Shown piece by piece: positions 9,232 to 16,719 of a DNA stretch of 64,000 bases; position 1 is the first letter of the stretch; every line of letters starts with the position of its first letter. Position numbers and translations under genes: made by a program. Source of the DNA: Pseudomonas fragi (lineage in GTDB: Bacteria > Pseudomonadota > Gammaproteobacteria > Pseudomonadales > Pseudomonadaceae). The stretch lies in contig NZ_CP104861.1 in the NCBI RefSeq assembly GCF_025426255.1, forward strand, positions 4,635,001 through 4,699,000, in the 5' to 3' direction. The notes under the pieces were generated by a model that worked only from the letters and a program-made list of their open reading frames with translations, was not told the DNA's origin and ran no database searches.

Positions 9232-9290
9232 CCAGGACTCACTCGGCCATTATCAAAAAAATATTGAAAGAGACTGCTGTTTTAGCCGGT

Positions 9291-9307
9291 TTTATCATTC
9301 TGATAAA
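9291..9307. promoter_or_regulatory. Likely LysR-type operator
   Basis: TTTATCA-TTC-TGATAAA is a perfect 7-bp inverted repeat containing a T-N11-A core. It lies in the divergent region between the LysR gene (start 9231) and the dehydrogenase (start 9356). Confidence 0.55.
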
Positions 9308-9355
9308 TAGCTAATCATCATCACCAGATTCTTACCCATTTTCAGGAGATGTCCC

Positions 9356-10369
9356 ATGAAAGCTGTCGCCTACTACCATTCGCTGCCCATTCAAGACCCG
9401 CTGGCCCTGCAAGACATCGAATTGCCTGAGCCGGTTGCCGGTCCGCGCGATTTGCTGGTCGAGGTCAAAGCCATTTCCGTTAACCCGGTGGACACCAAAG
9501 TCCGCCAGAACGTACAGCCCGAAGGCGCCTGCGCAAAAGTACTGGGGTGGGATGTCGCCGGGGTGGTCAAGGCTGTCGGCAGCGATGTCAGCCTGTTCAA
9601 AGTTGGCGACAAGGTGTTTTACGCAGGCTCCATTGCCCGTGCCGGGGCCAACAGCGAACGCCACGTAGTTGATGAGCGGATCGTCGGGCACATGCCAAAA
9701 AGCCTCGACTTCGCCCAGGCTGCAGCGTTACCGCTGACTGCCATCACCGCGTGGGAACTGTTGTTTGAGCGCCTTGGCGTAACCGAGGGCAAAACCGATG
9801 AGCAGCAAAGCCTGCTGATTGTCGGCGCGGCAGGGGGCGTCGGTTCGATCCTGACGCAACTGGCCAGCCAACTGACCGCACTCAAGGTGATTGGCAGCGC
9901 ATCACGTCCTGAAACCCAAACCTGGGTCCGCGAGCTGGGTGCCGATCTTGTTGTCGACCACAGCCAGCCGTTGAGCGAAGAACTCAAGCGCCACGCCATC
10001 AACGCCGTCACCCACGTTGCCAGCCTGACCCAAACCGATCAGCATCTGGATCAGTTGGTCGAAGCCCTGGCACCACAAGGCAAACTTGCGCTGATCGACG
10101 ATCCCAAGGCGCTGGATATCACCAAGCTCAAGCGCAAGAGCCTGTCACTGCACTGGGAGTTCATGTACACCCGTTCGCTGTTCGAGACTGCGGACATGAT
10201 CGAGCAACATCGCTTGCTCAATCGCGTCGCCGAGCTGATCGATGCTGGCACCTTGCGCACGACCGTCGGCGAGCACTTTGGCACCATCAACGCCGCCAAC
10301 CTGCGCCGCGCCCATGCACTGCTGGAAAGCGGTAAGTCCAAAGGCAAAATTGTGCTCGAGGGGTTCTGA
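9356..10369 (+). CDS. Zinc-free alcohol dehydrogenase / quinone oxidoreductase family protein
   Basis: This is a 337-residue medium-chain dehydrogenase/reductase. The N-terminal GroES-like domain contains VNPVDTKVRQN and the VLGWDVAGVVKAVG segment. The Rossmann domain has GAAGGVGSILTQLA near residue 160. The structural and catalytic zinc cysteines are absent, which places it with the NADPH quinone-oxidoreductase branch (ZADH type). It may reduce quinones or reactive alkenals; the substrate cannot be read from the sequence. The divergent LysR gene is its likely regulator. Confidence 0.85.
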   Translation: MKAVAYYHSLPIQDPLALQDIELPEPVAGPRDLLVEVKAISVNPVDTKVRQNVQPEGACAKVLGWDVAGVVKAVGSDVSLFKVGDKVFYAGSIARAGANSERHVVDERIVGHMPKSLDFAQAAALPLTAITAWELLFERLGVTEGKTDEQQSLLIVGAAGGVGSILTQLASQLTALKVIGSASRPETQTWVRELGADLVVDHSQPLSEELKRHAINAVTHVASLTQTDQHLDQLVEALAPQGKLALIDDPKALDITKLKRKSLSLHWEFMYTRSLFETADMIEQHRLLNRVAELIDAGTLRTTVGEHFGTINAANLRRAHALLESGKSKGKIVLEGF

Positions 10370-10376
10370 AAAAACT

Positions 10377-10432
10377 GTCAGGGGACTGATGCGGCCAACG
10401 TTCAACCGTCAGTCAGAGACTTGACCCCTGAC
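10377..10432. repeat. Inverted repeat downstream of the dehydrogenase
   Basis: GTCAGGGG (10377-10384) and CCCCTGAC (10425-10432) are exact complements 40 bases apart, starting 8 bases after the dehydrogenase stop. There is no T-run, so it is not a clear intrinsic terminator. Confidence 0.4.
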
Positions 10433-10492
10433 ATATTTACCCAAGTATTTCGGCATACACTGGCCTCCTTTGCGAACTGAAGGAGGCCCGTA

Positions 10493-10663
10493 ATGAAAAT
10501 CCTGATAAAAGCGTTAGCAAGATCCCCTGACTGCCAATGGCAAGTTCAAATCGACCAGCAAGCCGTTAACTTTCGTAGCGAATCCGAGGCCCGTGCCTTT
10601 GTGGATAAGTTGCAATCTCGCCTGCAAGCCCCGCACAGGCTGCCCGAACGTTTGGCAGGCTGA
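10493..10663 (+). CDS. Hypothetical 56-residue protein
   Basis: The frame begins ATG AAA ATC CTG with a strong GAAGGAGG site 5-8 bases upstream and encodes MKILIKALARSP...ERLAG. Codon choice looks normal for the genome. No signal peptide, membrane segment or known domain is visible; the middle part (NFRSESEARAFVDKLQ) looks helical. The stop lies one base from the stop of the convergent MFS gene. The strong ribosome binding site is the main evidence for a real gene. Confidence 0.6.
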   Translation: MKILIKALARSPDCQWQVQIDQQAVNFRSESEARAFVDKLQSRLQAPHRLPERLAG

Positions 10664-10664
10664 A

Positions 10665-11861
10665 TCAGGTCGACTGCTCTGCGGCGATCCGGGCGGTGTA
10701 CAAACGCCGGGTCGCCATCGCGATAGCCACAGCCAAAACCCCGCATAACGTAATGACCAGCGCCATCGGCATCGCGCTGCCATCGTGCAACACACCCACC
10801 AATGAAGCTGCAGCCGCAGCCACGCTGAACTGCAAACAGCCAAGCATCGCCGAAGCACTACCGGCTCGCGCGCCCTGCCCGCTCATGGCACAGGCTGAAG
10901 CATTGGGAATGATGCAGCCCAAGCTGGCGATGCAGATAAACAGCGGAATCAACAGCGGCCACAATTGCTCCGTGTGCAGCGCACTGATCCCCAGCAACAC
11001 CAGGCCCGCCGCCAGATAGACCCACACCGTACGCGCCAGCAAAAAAGCCGGACCGCGCTTGGCCAGTAAGCGGGCGTTAACCTGCGCCACCAGAATGAAG
11101 CCCGCAGCATTACTGCCAAACAGCCAACCGTAATGCTCGGCAGGTACGCCATAGAGTTTGATAAAGACGAAAGGCGAACCGGCTATGTAGGCAAACATCC
11201 CGGCCATAGCGATCCCCCCGGTGAGCGCATGCCCCAGAAATTCACCGTCCTTGAGCAAACGACCATATTGGCGCAACGCTCCCGACAGAGGCTGACGCGG
11301 TACATTGGCCGGCAGGCTTTCCGGTAAGCCCAACGCCACGGCAAGGGCGGCCAGGGCACTGAACCCGGTCAATACGATAAAAATCGATTGCCAGCCGTGC
11401 AGGTTGACGAGCACACCACCGAGCATCGGCGCCAGGATCGGGGCCAGCCCCATCACCAGCATCAATTGCGAAAAGACCTTGGCCGAACCCACAGCATCAC
11501 ACTTGTCGCTGACAATTGCCCGCGACAGCACCATACCCGCGCAACCACCCAGTGCCTGAACGAATCGGGCACCGATCAGCCATTCCAGAGTTGGGGCAAA
11601 CGCGCAAGCCAACGATGCCAGCGTAAACAGGCCAACCCCCACCAGCAGCGGAATGCGTCGACCGAAACGGTCAGCAATCGGGCCATAGGCCAGTTGGCCG
11701 ATGGACAAGCCCAAAAAGTAGACCGCCAGCGTGAGCTGAATATGTTGCTCATCTGTTGCAAAGGCTTGCGCCATCGCCGGAAAGCCAGGCAGATAAAAGT
11801 CGATCGCCAGGGGACCGAAAGCGCTCAAGGCGCCAAGAATCAGAATCGTTCTAAGGTTCAT
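10665..11861 (-). CDS. Bcr/CflA-family MFS drug efflux transporter
   Basis: This 398-residue major facilitator has about 12 hydrophobic segments. It carries the DHA1/Bcr signs: LAIDFYLPGFPAMA after the first helix and the motif-A loop GPIADRFGRRIPLL. Such proteins export drugs or metabolites (bicyclomycin, sulfonamides, cysteine) by proton antiport. I used the start MNLRTILILG at 11861, because the frame upstream to 12065 runs into a palindromic repeat and is not coding. The actual substrate is unknown. Confidence 0.87.
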   Translation of the reverse strand: MNLRTILILGALSAFGPLAIDFYLPGFPAMAQAFATDEQHIQLTLAVYFLGLSIGQLAYGPIADRFGRRIPLLVGVGLFTLASLACAFAPTLEWLIGARFVQALGGCAGMVLSRAIVSDKCDAVGSAKVFSQLMLVMGLAPILAPMLGGVLVNLHGWQSIFIVLTGFSALAALAVALGLPESLPANVPRQPLSGALRQYGRLLKDGEFLGHALTGGIAMAGMFAYIAGSPFVFIKLYGVPAEHYGWLFGSNAAGFILVAQVNARLLAKRGPAFLLARTVWVYLAAGLVLLGISALHTEQLWPLLIPLFICIASLGCIIPNASACAMSGQGARAGSASAMLGCLQFSVAAAAASLVGVLHDGSAMPMALVITLCGVLAVAIAMATRRLYTARIAAEQST

Positions 11862-11974
11862 CAGGTATCCAGATCGTGCTGCAATTAGTGCAGCCCGATA
11901 GTCTAGCCGCGGATACTGAACTTGAACATAAAGATAGCTAGCTAATAAATATTTAGTGCTTGATACAAATCCCT

Positions 11975-12119
11975 GTAGCAGCTGCCGAAGGAACGAGGCT
12001 GCGTTCGAGTGCGAAGCGCTCGTAAACCTGAACCCGCCGTTTAACTGAATAGAAGGCGAACGCAAGTTTTACGACGGCTTCGTCGCCGAACGCAGCCTCG
12101 TTCCTTCGGCAGCTGCTAC
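11975..12119. repeat. Family B palindromic element (145 bp), copy 1
   Basis: The two outer arms (GTAGCAGCTGCCGAAGGAAC... and its complement) are perfect 33-bp inverted repeats at 11975-12007 and 12087-12119. The middle holds further complementary segments (GCGAAGC, ACGGCTTCGTCGC). A second element of exactly the same length lies at 15752-15896. No transposase is encoded, so it behaves like a MITE or large REP doublet. Confidence 0.85.
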
Positions 12120-12125
12120 GCAACA

Positions 12126-12326
12126 TCAGTGCGCTGTACGCGCTTCAAACCCGGCATTGGTGATCACGTCGATAATCTGCAAAGGCGACACCTTGCTGTC
12201 CACCTTGACGGTTTTGCTCGCCAGGTCCACGTCGACTTTCGCGTCTTTATCCACAGCCTGCACCGCACGGGTCACCGCAGCCACACAGCCACCACAGGTC
12301 ATACCGTCTACTTTGAACGTTTGCAT
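12126..12326 (-). CDS. copZ: CopZ-like copper chaperone
   Basis: This 66-residue protein is a single heavy-metal-associated (HMA) domain. It begins MQTFKVDGMTCGGC, and its CxxC pair binds Cu(I). It would carry cytoplasmic copper to the P-type ATPase CopA. The start is the ATG at 12326, preceded by AGGAGG 7 bases upstream; the frame extends to a TTG at 12332, which is less likely. A CueR-type promoter is 31 bases upstream of the start. The family B repeat begins 6 bases beyond the stop. Confidence 0.92.
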   Translation of the reverse strand: MQTFKVDGMTCGGCVAAVTRAVQAVDKDAKVDVDLASKTVKVDSKVSPLQIIDVITNAGFEARTAH

Positions 12327-12356
12327 GATCAAGCCTCCTATCTGAGTGATGACTAA

Positions 12357-12387
12357 AGCTTCGACCTTGCCACTGTGGCAAGGTCAA
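12357..12387 (-). promoter_or_regulatory. CueR-type promoter of copZ
   Basis: On the minus strand TTGACC (12382-12387) and GAAGCT (12357-12362) are 19 bases apart, the over-long spacing typical of MerR-family promoters. The spacer contains the palindrome GACCTTGCCACAGTGGCAAGGTC. The same design is found in front of copA. Confidence 0.8.
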
Positions 12388-12472
12388 GCCCGTTGTTTTA
12401 CTCGCTTACTGGCAATCCATCCCCTGCTCGGCCAAGCTGCAGGCCTTGCGATTGAAAACAGGATACCTAGCC

Positions 12473-12853
12473 ATGCGCTGGACCGCTTTGAGCCTAGTCA
12501 GCCTTTTGGCTCTTGCCAATTTGCCGCTGTGGGCAAATGCCGATCAGGACTACGGCGTGCTGATCATTTCTCGCGAGCGCCTTGAAGTGCCGACCAACTG
12601 CGAGGTCGGCGTGTATATCGACGATCAACTGGCCGGGCGATTGTTTCAGGAGCAGGCGCTGTCCTTTAACTTGCCGGCGGCCAGCGTCGATATCCGCCTC
12701 AAGCTGCTGCCCGGGCAAGCTCCCGGTTGCTTGCCAGGCATGCTGGTCCCACCCGCACAGCAATTCACCCTCAAGGCCGGTGACGTACGTAAATACCGCA
12801 TCGCCCTGGGTAAACAAGGCATGTACCTCAAGCCTGCCAAACTGGAATATTGA
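12473..12853 (+). CDS. Hypothetical exported protein in the copper cluster
   Basis: This 126-residue protein has a clear signal peptide (MRWTALSLVSLLALANLPLWANA, cut before DQD). The mature part is about 103 residues, with two cysteines (in PTNCEVGV and APGCLPG) that could form a disulfide, and no known metal motif. It lies between the CueR promoters of copZ and copA, on the copA strand, so it may be a periplasmic helper in copper stress. The position is the only support for that. I do not recognise the family. Confidence 0.75.
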   Translation: MRWTALSLVSLLALANLPLWANADQDYGVLIISRERLEVPTNCEVGVYIDDQLAGRLFQEQALSFNLPAASVDIRLKLLPGQAPGCLPGMLVPPAQQFTLKAGDVRKYRIALGKQGMYLKPAKLEY

Positions 12854-12880
12854 GCGGGCGATAACGAACAGCAAGAAGCC

Positions 12881-12911
12881 TTGACCTTCCCATGGGGTCA
12901 AGGTCGATTCT
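12881..12911 (+). promoter_or_regulatory. CueR-type promoter of copA
   Basis: TTGACC (12881-12886) and GATTCT (12906-12911) are separated by 19 bases. The interval holds the near-palindrome GACCTTCCCATGGGGTCAAGGTC, the usual copper-responsive CueR box. It ends 32 bases before the copA start codon. Confidence 0.85.
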
Positions 12912-12943
12912 ATGGATAGATAACTTCTTGAGGAGGACTGCTC

Positions 12944-15325
12944 GTGCCCACCCAATTCGATCTGCCGATTGATGGAATGACCTGTGCCAGTTGCGCAGGG
13001 CGTGTAGAAAAAGCCCTGACCAAAGTCCCTGGCGTGCGCTCAGTGAGCGTCAATCTGGCCACTGAACAGGCACGTATCGAAGCGCCTGTGGACAGTTTGC
13101 CGGCATTGGTCGAAGCCGTGCATCAGGCAGGTTACAGCGTGCCCGCCCATAGCCTGGAACTGGACATCAGCGGCATGACCTGCGCCTCGTGTGCGGGGCG
13201 GGTCGAAAAGGCCCTGGCCAAGGTGCAGGGGGTCAAAAGCGTCAGCGTTAACCTCGCCACAGAACGTGCCCATGTCGAGCTACTCGGCCAGGTCGATACA
13301 AGTTTGCTGATAAACGCTGTCAGCCAGGCCGGTTATGGCGCCAGCGTGCACCAAACCGAAAAAGCCACTGAAGACGATCAGCAAAAACGCCTGCACCGCG
13401 AACGCTGGGCGCTGACCTTGGCCATTGTGCTGGCATTGCCGCTGGTACTGCCGATGCTGCTCGCGCCTTTTGGCGTGCATTGGATGCTGCCTGCCTGGGC
13501 CCAGTTTCTGCTCGCTACCCCGGTGCAATTCATTCTCGGTGCGCGCTTTTATGTCGCCGCCTGGAAAGCCGTCAAAGCCGGTGCGGGCAATATGGACCTG
13601 CTGGTTGCTCTGGGCACCAGCGCCGGCTATGGCCTGAGCCTTTATGAGTGGGCCATCGCCGAGCCCGGCAGCATGCCGCATCTGTATTTCGAAGCCTCGG
13701 CGGTGGTGATCGCTCTGGTGCTGCTGGGCAAATACCTTGAAAGCCGCGCCAAACGCCAGACTGCCAGCGCCATCCGCGCCCTGGAAGCCCTGCGCCCGGA
13801 ACGGGCCTTGCGCGTGATCGACGGACAGGAACAAGACGTTGCCATCAGCGACCTGCGCCTCAATGATCTGGTATTGGTCAAACCCGGCGAACGCTTCCCG
13901 GTGGATGGCGAAGTGGTTGAAGGCCAGAGCCATGCCGACGAAGCCCTGATCAGCGGCGAAAGCCTGCCGGTGCCGAAACAGCCTGGGGATAAAGTCACCG
14001 GCGGCGCCATCAATGGCGAAGGCCGATTGATCATCAAGACCCTGGCTCTGGGCACTGAAACCGTACTGGCGCGAATCATCCGCTTGGTCGAAGACGCGCA
14101 GTCAGCCAAGGCGCCGATCCAGAAACTGGTGGATAAAGTCAGCCAGGTATTCGTCCCCGTGGTACTGCTGATCGCCCTCGCCACGCTGCTCGGCTGGTGG
14201 CTTTATGGTGCCCCCATCGAAACCGCGCTGATCAACGCCGTGGCGGTATTGGTTATCGCCTGCCCTTGCGCTCTAGGCCTGGCGACCCCTACCGCAATCA
14301 TGGCCGGCACCGGTGTCGCCGCTCGCCACGGGATTTTAATCAAGGACGCTGAAGCCCTCGAGCGCGCCCACGAAGTCAGTGCCGTGGTTTTCGACAAGAC
14401 CGGCACCCTGACCTCCGGCACCCCGCAAATTGCCCACTTCAGCGCACTCGACGGTAATGAGGCGCACTTGCTGCAAGCCGCGGGAGCCCTGCAACGCGGT
14501 AGCGAACACCCGCTGGCCAAAGCCGTTCTGGATGTCTGCGCCGCACGCAGTCTGAATGTACCGGATGTGATCGACAGCCAATCGCTGACCGGACGCGGCA
14601 TTGCCGGCACTCTGGAGGGCCGCCGCCTGGCACTGGGAAACCGCCGTCTGCTGGAAGAAACCGGCCTCAACCCGGGGTCGCTGGCCGAATCTGCCCAGGC
14701 CTGGGAAACCGAAGGTCGTACCCTGTCGTGGCTGATCGAGCAAAGCCCGCAACCGCAAGTGCTGGGCCTGTTCGCCTTTGGTGACACGCTGAAACCGGGC
14801 GCCCTGTCGGCCATCGAGCAGCTCAATGCACGCCACATCAGCAGCCACCTGCTGACCGGCGACAACCGTGGCAGCGCCAAGGTGGTTGCCGAGGCGCTGG
14901 GGATTACCGATGTCCACGCCGAAGTGTTGCCCGCCGACAAGGCCGCAACCGTGGCTGAGCTGAAGAAAACCGGTGTAGTGGCGATGGTCGGCGACGGCAT
15001 CAACGATGCCCCGGCACTGGCAGCGGCCGATATTGGCATCGCGATGGGCGGCGGCACCGATGTGGCAATGCATGCGGCGGGCATCACCCTGATGCGCGGC
15101 GACCCGCGACTGGTGCCTGCGGCATTGGAAATCAGCCGCAAGACCTACGCCAAAATCCGGCAAAACCTGTTTTGGGCGTTTATCTACAACGTAATCGGCA
15201 TTCCACTGGCCGCCTTCGGCTTTTTGAATCCGGTGCTGGCGGGCGCGGCAATGGCCTTTTCCAGCGTCAGCGTGGTCAGCAACGCGTTGTTGCTCAAATT
15301 CTGGAAACCCAAGGATCTTGAATAA
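12944..15325 (+). CDS. copA: Cu(I)-exporting P1B-type ATPase
   Basis: This 793-residue inner-membrane pump exports cytoplasmic Cu(I) at the cost of ATP. Two N-terminal HMA domains carry GMTCASC at residues about 11-17 and 78-84. Eight membrane segments follow, with the transport motif CPC in VIACPCALGLATP, the phosphorylated aspartate in DKTGTLTSG, the HP motif in GSEHPLAK and the hinge GDGINDAPALA. The start is GTG at 12944, with AGGAGG 7 bases upstream. cueR follows 13 bases after the stop, so the two are probably co-transcribed from the CueR promoter. Confidence 0.96.
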   Translation: MPTQFDLPIDGMTCASCAGRVEKALTKVPGVRSVSVNLATEQARIEAPVDSLPALVEAVHQAGYSVPAHSLELDISGMTCASCAGRVEKALAKVQGVKSVSVNLATERAHVELLGQVDTSLLINAVSQAGYGASVHQTEKATEDDQQKRLHRERWALTLAIVLALPLVLPMLLAPFGVHWMLPAWAQFLLATPVQFILGARFYVAAWKAVKAGAGNMDLLVALGTSAGYGLSLYEWAIAEPGSMPHLYFEASAVVIALVLLGKYLESRAKRQTASAIRALEALRPERALRVIDGQEQDVAISDLRLNDLVLVKPGERFPVDGEVVEGQSHADEALISGESLPVPKQPGDKVTGGAINGEGRLIIKTLALGTETVLARIIRLVEDAQSAKAPIQKLVDKVSQVFVPVVLLIALATLLGWWLYGAPIETALINAVAVLVIACPCALGLATPTAIMAGTGVAARHGILIKDAEALERAHEVSAVVFDKTGTLTSGTPQIAHFSALDGNEAHLLQAAGALQRGSEHPLAKAVLDVCAARSLNVPDVIDSQSLTGRGIAGTLEGRRLALGNRRLLEETGLNPGSLAESAQAWETEGRTLSWLIEQSPQPQVLGLFAFGDTLKPGALSAIEQLNARHISSHLLTGDNRGSAKVVAEALGITDVHAEVLPADKAATVAELKKTGVVAMVGDGINDAPALAAADIGIAMGGGTDVAMHAAGITLMRGDPRLVPAALEISRKTYAKIRQNLFWAFIYNVIGIPLAAFGFLNPVLAGAAMAFSSVSVVSNALLLKFWKPKDLE

Positions 15326-15338
15326 GGAGGCAACTGTC

Positions 15339-15755
15339 ATGAATATCGGCCAGGCCGCCAAACACAGCGGCTTGAGCGCCAAGATGATTCGTTATTACGA
15401 GTCCATCGGCCTGCTCAAACCCGCCAGTCGCAGTGACAGCGGCTACCGCCTTTACAGCAACGACGACCTGCACACCCTGGCGTTTATCAAACGCTCGCGT
15501 GACCTTGGGTTTTCGCTGGAAGAAGTCGGCAAGCTGCTGACCCTCTGGCAAGACCGCCAGCGCGCCAGCAGCGATGTGAAGGCACTGGCGCGCCAGCATA
15601 TTGATGCGTTGAATCAAAAGATTACCGAACTGACCAGCCTGCGCGACACGCTGCAGGATCTGGTCGAGAACTGCCAGGGCGATCATCGCCCTGACTGCCC
15701 GATTCTCAAGGATCTGGAGAGCGCCTGCTGCCTCAACAGAGCGAAAGCCCTGTAG
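15339..15755 (+). CDS. cueR: CueR, MerR-family copper-responsive activator
   Basis: This 138-residue regulator has an N-terminal MerR DNA-binding domain (MNIGQAAKHSGLSAKMIRYY), a long dimer helix and a metal loop with cysteines at 112 and 120 (NCQGDHRPDC). These are the same numbers as in E. coli CueR, and serine 77, which marks monovalent-metal sensors, is also present. The start at 15339 has AAGGAGG 8 bases upstream. It should activate copZ and copA by untwisting their 19-bp spacers. The stop codon TAG is part of the family B repeat that begins at 15752, so the end of the protein was probably set by that element. Confidence 0.94.
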   Translation: MNIGQAAKHSGLSAKMIRYYESIGLLKPASRSDSGYRLYSNDDLHTLAFIKRSRDLGFSLEEVGKLLTLWQDRQRASSDVKALARQHIDALNQKITELTSLRDTLQDLVENCQGDHRPDCPILKDLESACCLNRAKAL

Positions 15756-15896
15756 CAGCTGCCGAAGGAACGAGGCTGCGTTCGATTGCGAAGCAATCGT
15801 AAAACCTGAGCCCACAGTTTAACTGGTAGACCGCGACCTCAGGTTTTACGACGGCTTCGCCGCCGAACGCAGCCTTCGTTCCTCGGCAGCTGCTAC
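15752..15896. repeat. Family B palindromic element (145 bp), copy 2
   Basis: It has the same length and arm sequence as the copy at 11975-12119. The right arm differs by the shift of a T (CCTTCGTTCCTCGG against CCTCGTTCCTTCGG), and the middle part has diverged. Its first bases (GTAG) supply the stop codon of cueR. Confidence 0.85.
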
Positions 15897-15913
15897 GGGA
15901 GTCCGTAACGCCT

Positions 15914-16711
15914 CTACAGGACCACTTTAGCGAGCATCAACAGGCCGATCGCGGCGCACAGTGCCGCGAAGCCTTGCTGTAGCCATTGGGCCGAAACCTT
16001 GGGGGCAATCACTCGGCCGGCAATCATCCCGGCCAGGGTTGCCGCGATAAACACCACGCCTTCACTCGACAGGCTTACGCCCTGGCTCATCAGGTTGCCC
16101 AATGTGCCCAGCGATACCAACGCCACCACCATCAGCGAGGTGGACACCACGGCGTGGATGCGCACATCACTGAATTTGCGAAACGCAGGCACGATCAAAA
16201 ATCCGCCACCCACACTCAATAAGCCCGTCAGCAGACCCGAGGTGGCGCCAATCGACACCAGCGTCATGCTGCAGCGAGCATTCCAGGTCAGCCGCCCGGT
16301 AGCCGGGTTGAGCATGCAGTTTTTTTCTATTGCCCCCATGCTGCCGTCATCACGCGCATCGGCTCTGGCCTGCAAAAACATACGCACCGAGACGAACATC
16401 ATCACCGCGCTAAACATCAAAACCAGCACCCTGGCGGGCATCATTCTGGCGAGGTGAAGCCCGATCGGCGAGGTCGTCGAGCCCACAATCGCCATCAATG
16501 CGGCGGCCTTGTAACGCACCAACCCTTTACGCAGACCATCCAGGGCGCCCAATGCCGCAGCCGTACCGACCGCCAGCAATGCCACCGGTGTGGCTTGCGC
16601 CAGGGTCCAACCCAGCCCCAGGGTCAGTGCCGGGATAGCCAAAATGCCGCCACCGGCCCCCGTCAATCCGAGCACCACACCCACCAACATACCCAACAGA
16701 ATAATCAACAT
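15914..16711 (-). CDS. TauE/SafE-family sulfite/sulfur-anion exporter
   Basis: This 265-residue membrane protein has about eight hydrophobic segments and the duplicated glycine-rich motifs of the TauE/SafE family (GLTGAGGGILAIPAL near the N terminus and GLLSVGGGFLIVPAF in the second half). The family exports sulfite, sulfoacetate or related anions. It follows the SQR fusion gene by 8 bases on the same strand, behind a BigR-type sensor, so it probably removes sulfite made from persulfide oxidation. Confidence 0.88.
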   Translation of the reverse strand: MLIILLGMLVGVVLGLTGAGGGILAIPALTLGLGWTLAQATPVALLAVGTAAALGALDGLRKGLVRYKAAALMAIVGSTTSPIGLHLARMMPARVLVLMFSAVMMFVSVRMFLQARADARDDGSMGAIEKNCMLNPATGRLTWNARCSMTLVSIGATSGLLTGLLSVGGGFLIVPAFRKFSDVRIHAVVSTSLMVVALVSLGTLGNLMSQGVSLSSEGVVFIAATLAGMIAGRVIAPKVSAQWLQQGFAALCAAIGLLMLAKVVL

Positions 16712-16719
16712 GGTCAGGC

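Noticed and set aside
11862..12065. An N-terminal extension of the MFS transporter
   Set aside because: The frame upstream of 11861 reads through a palindromic repeat, and the transporter begins in the usual way with MNLRTILILG.
14203..15382. Long minus-strand frames opposite copA (312 and 348 codons)
   Set aside because: They lie within the copper ATPase gene, whose motifs are complete. Their Arg/Ser/Ala-rich composition is that of antisense frames.
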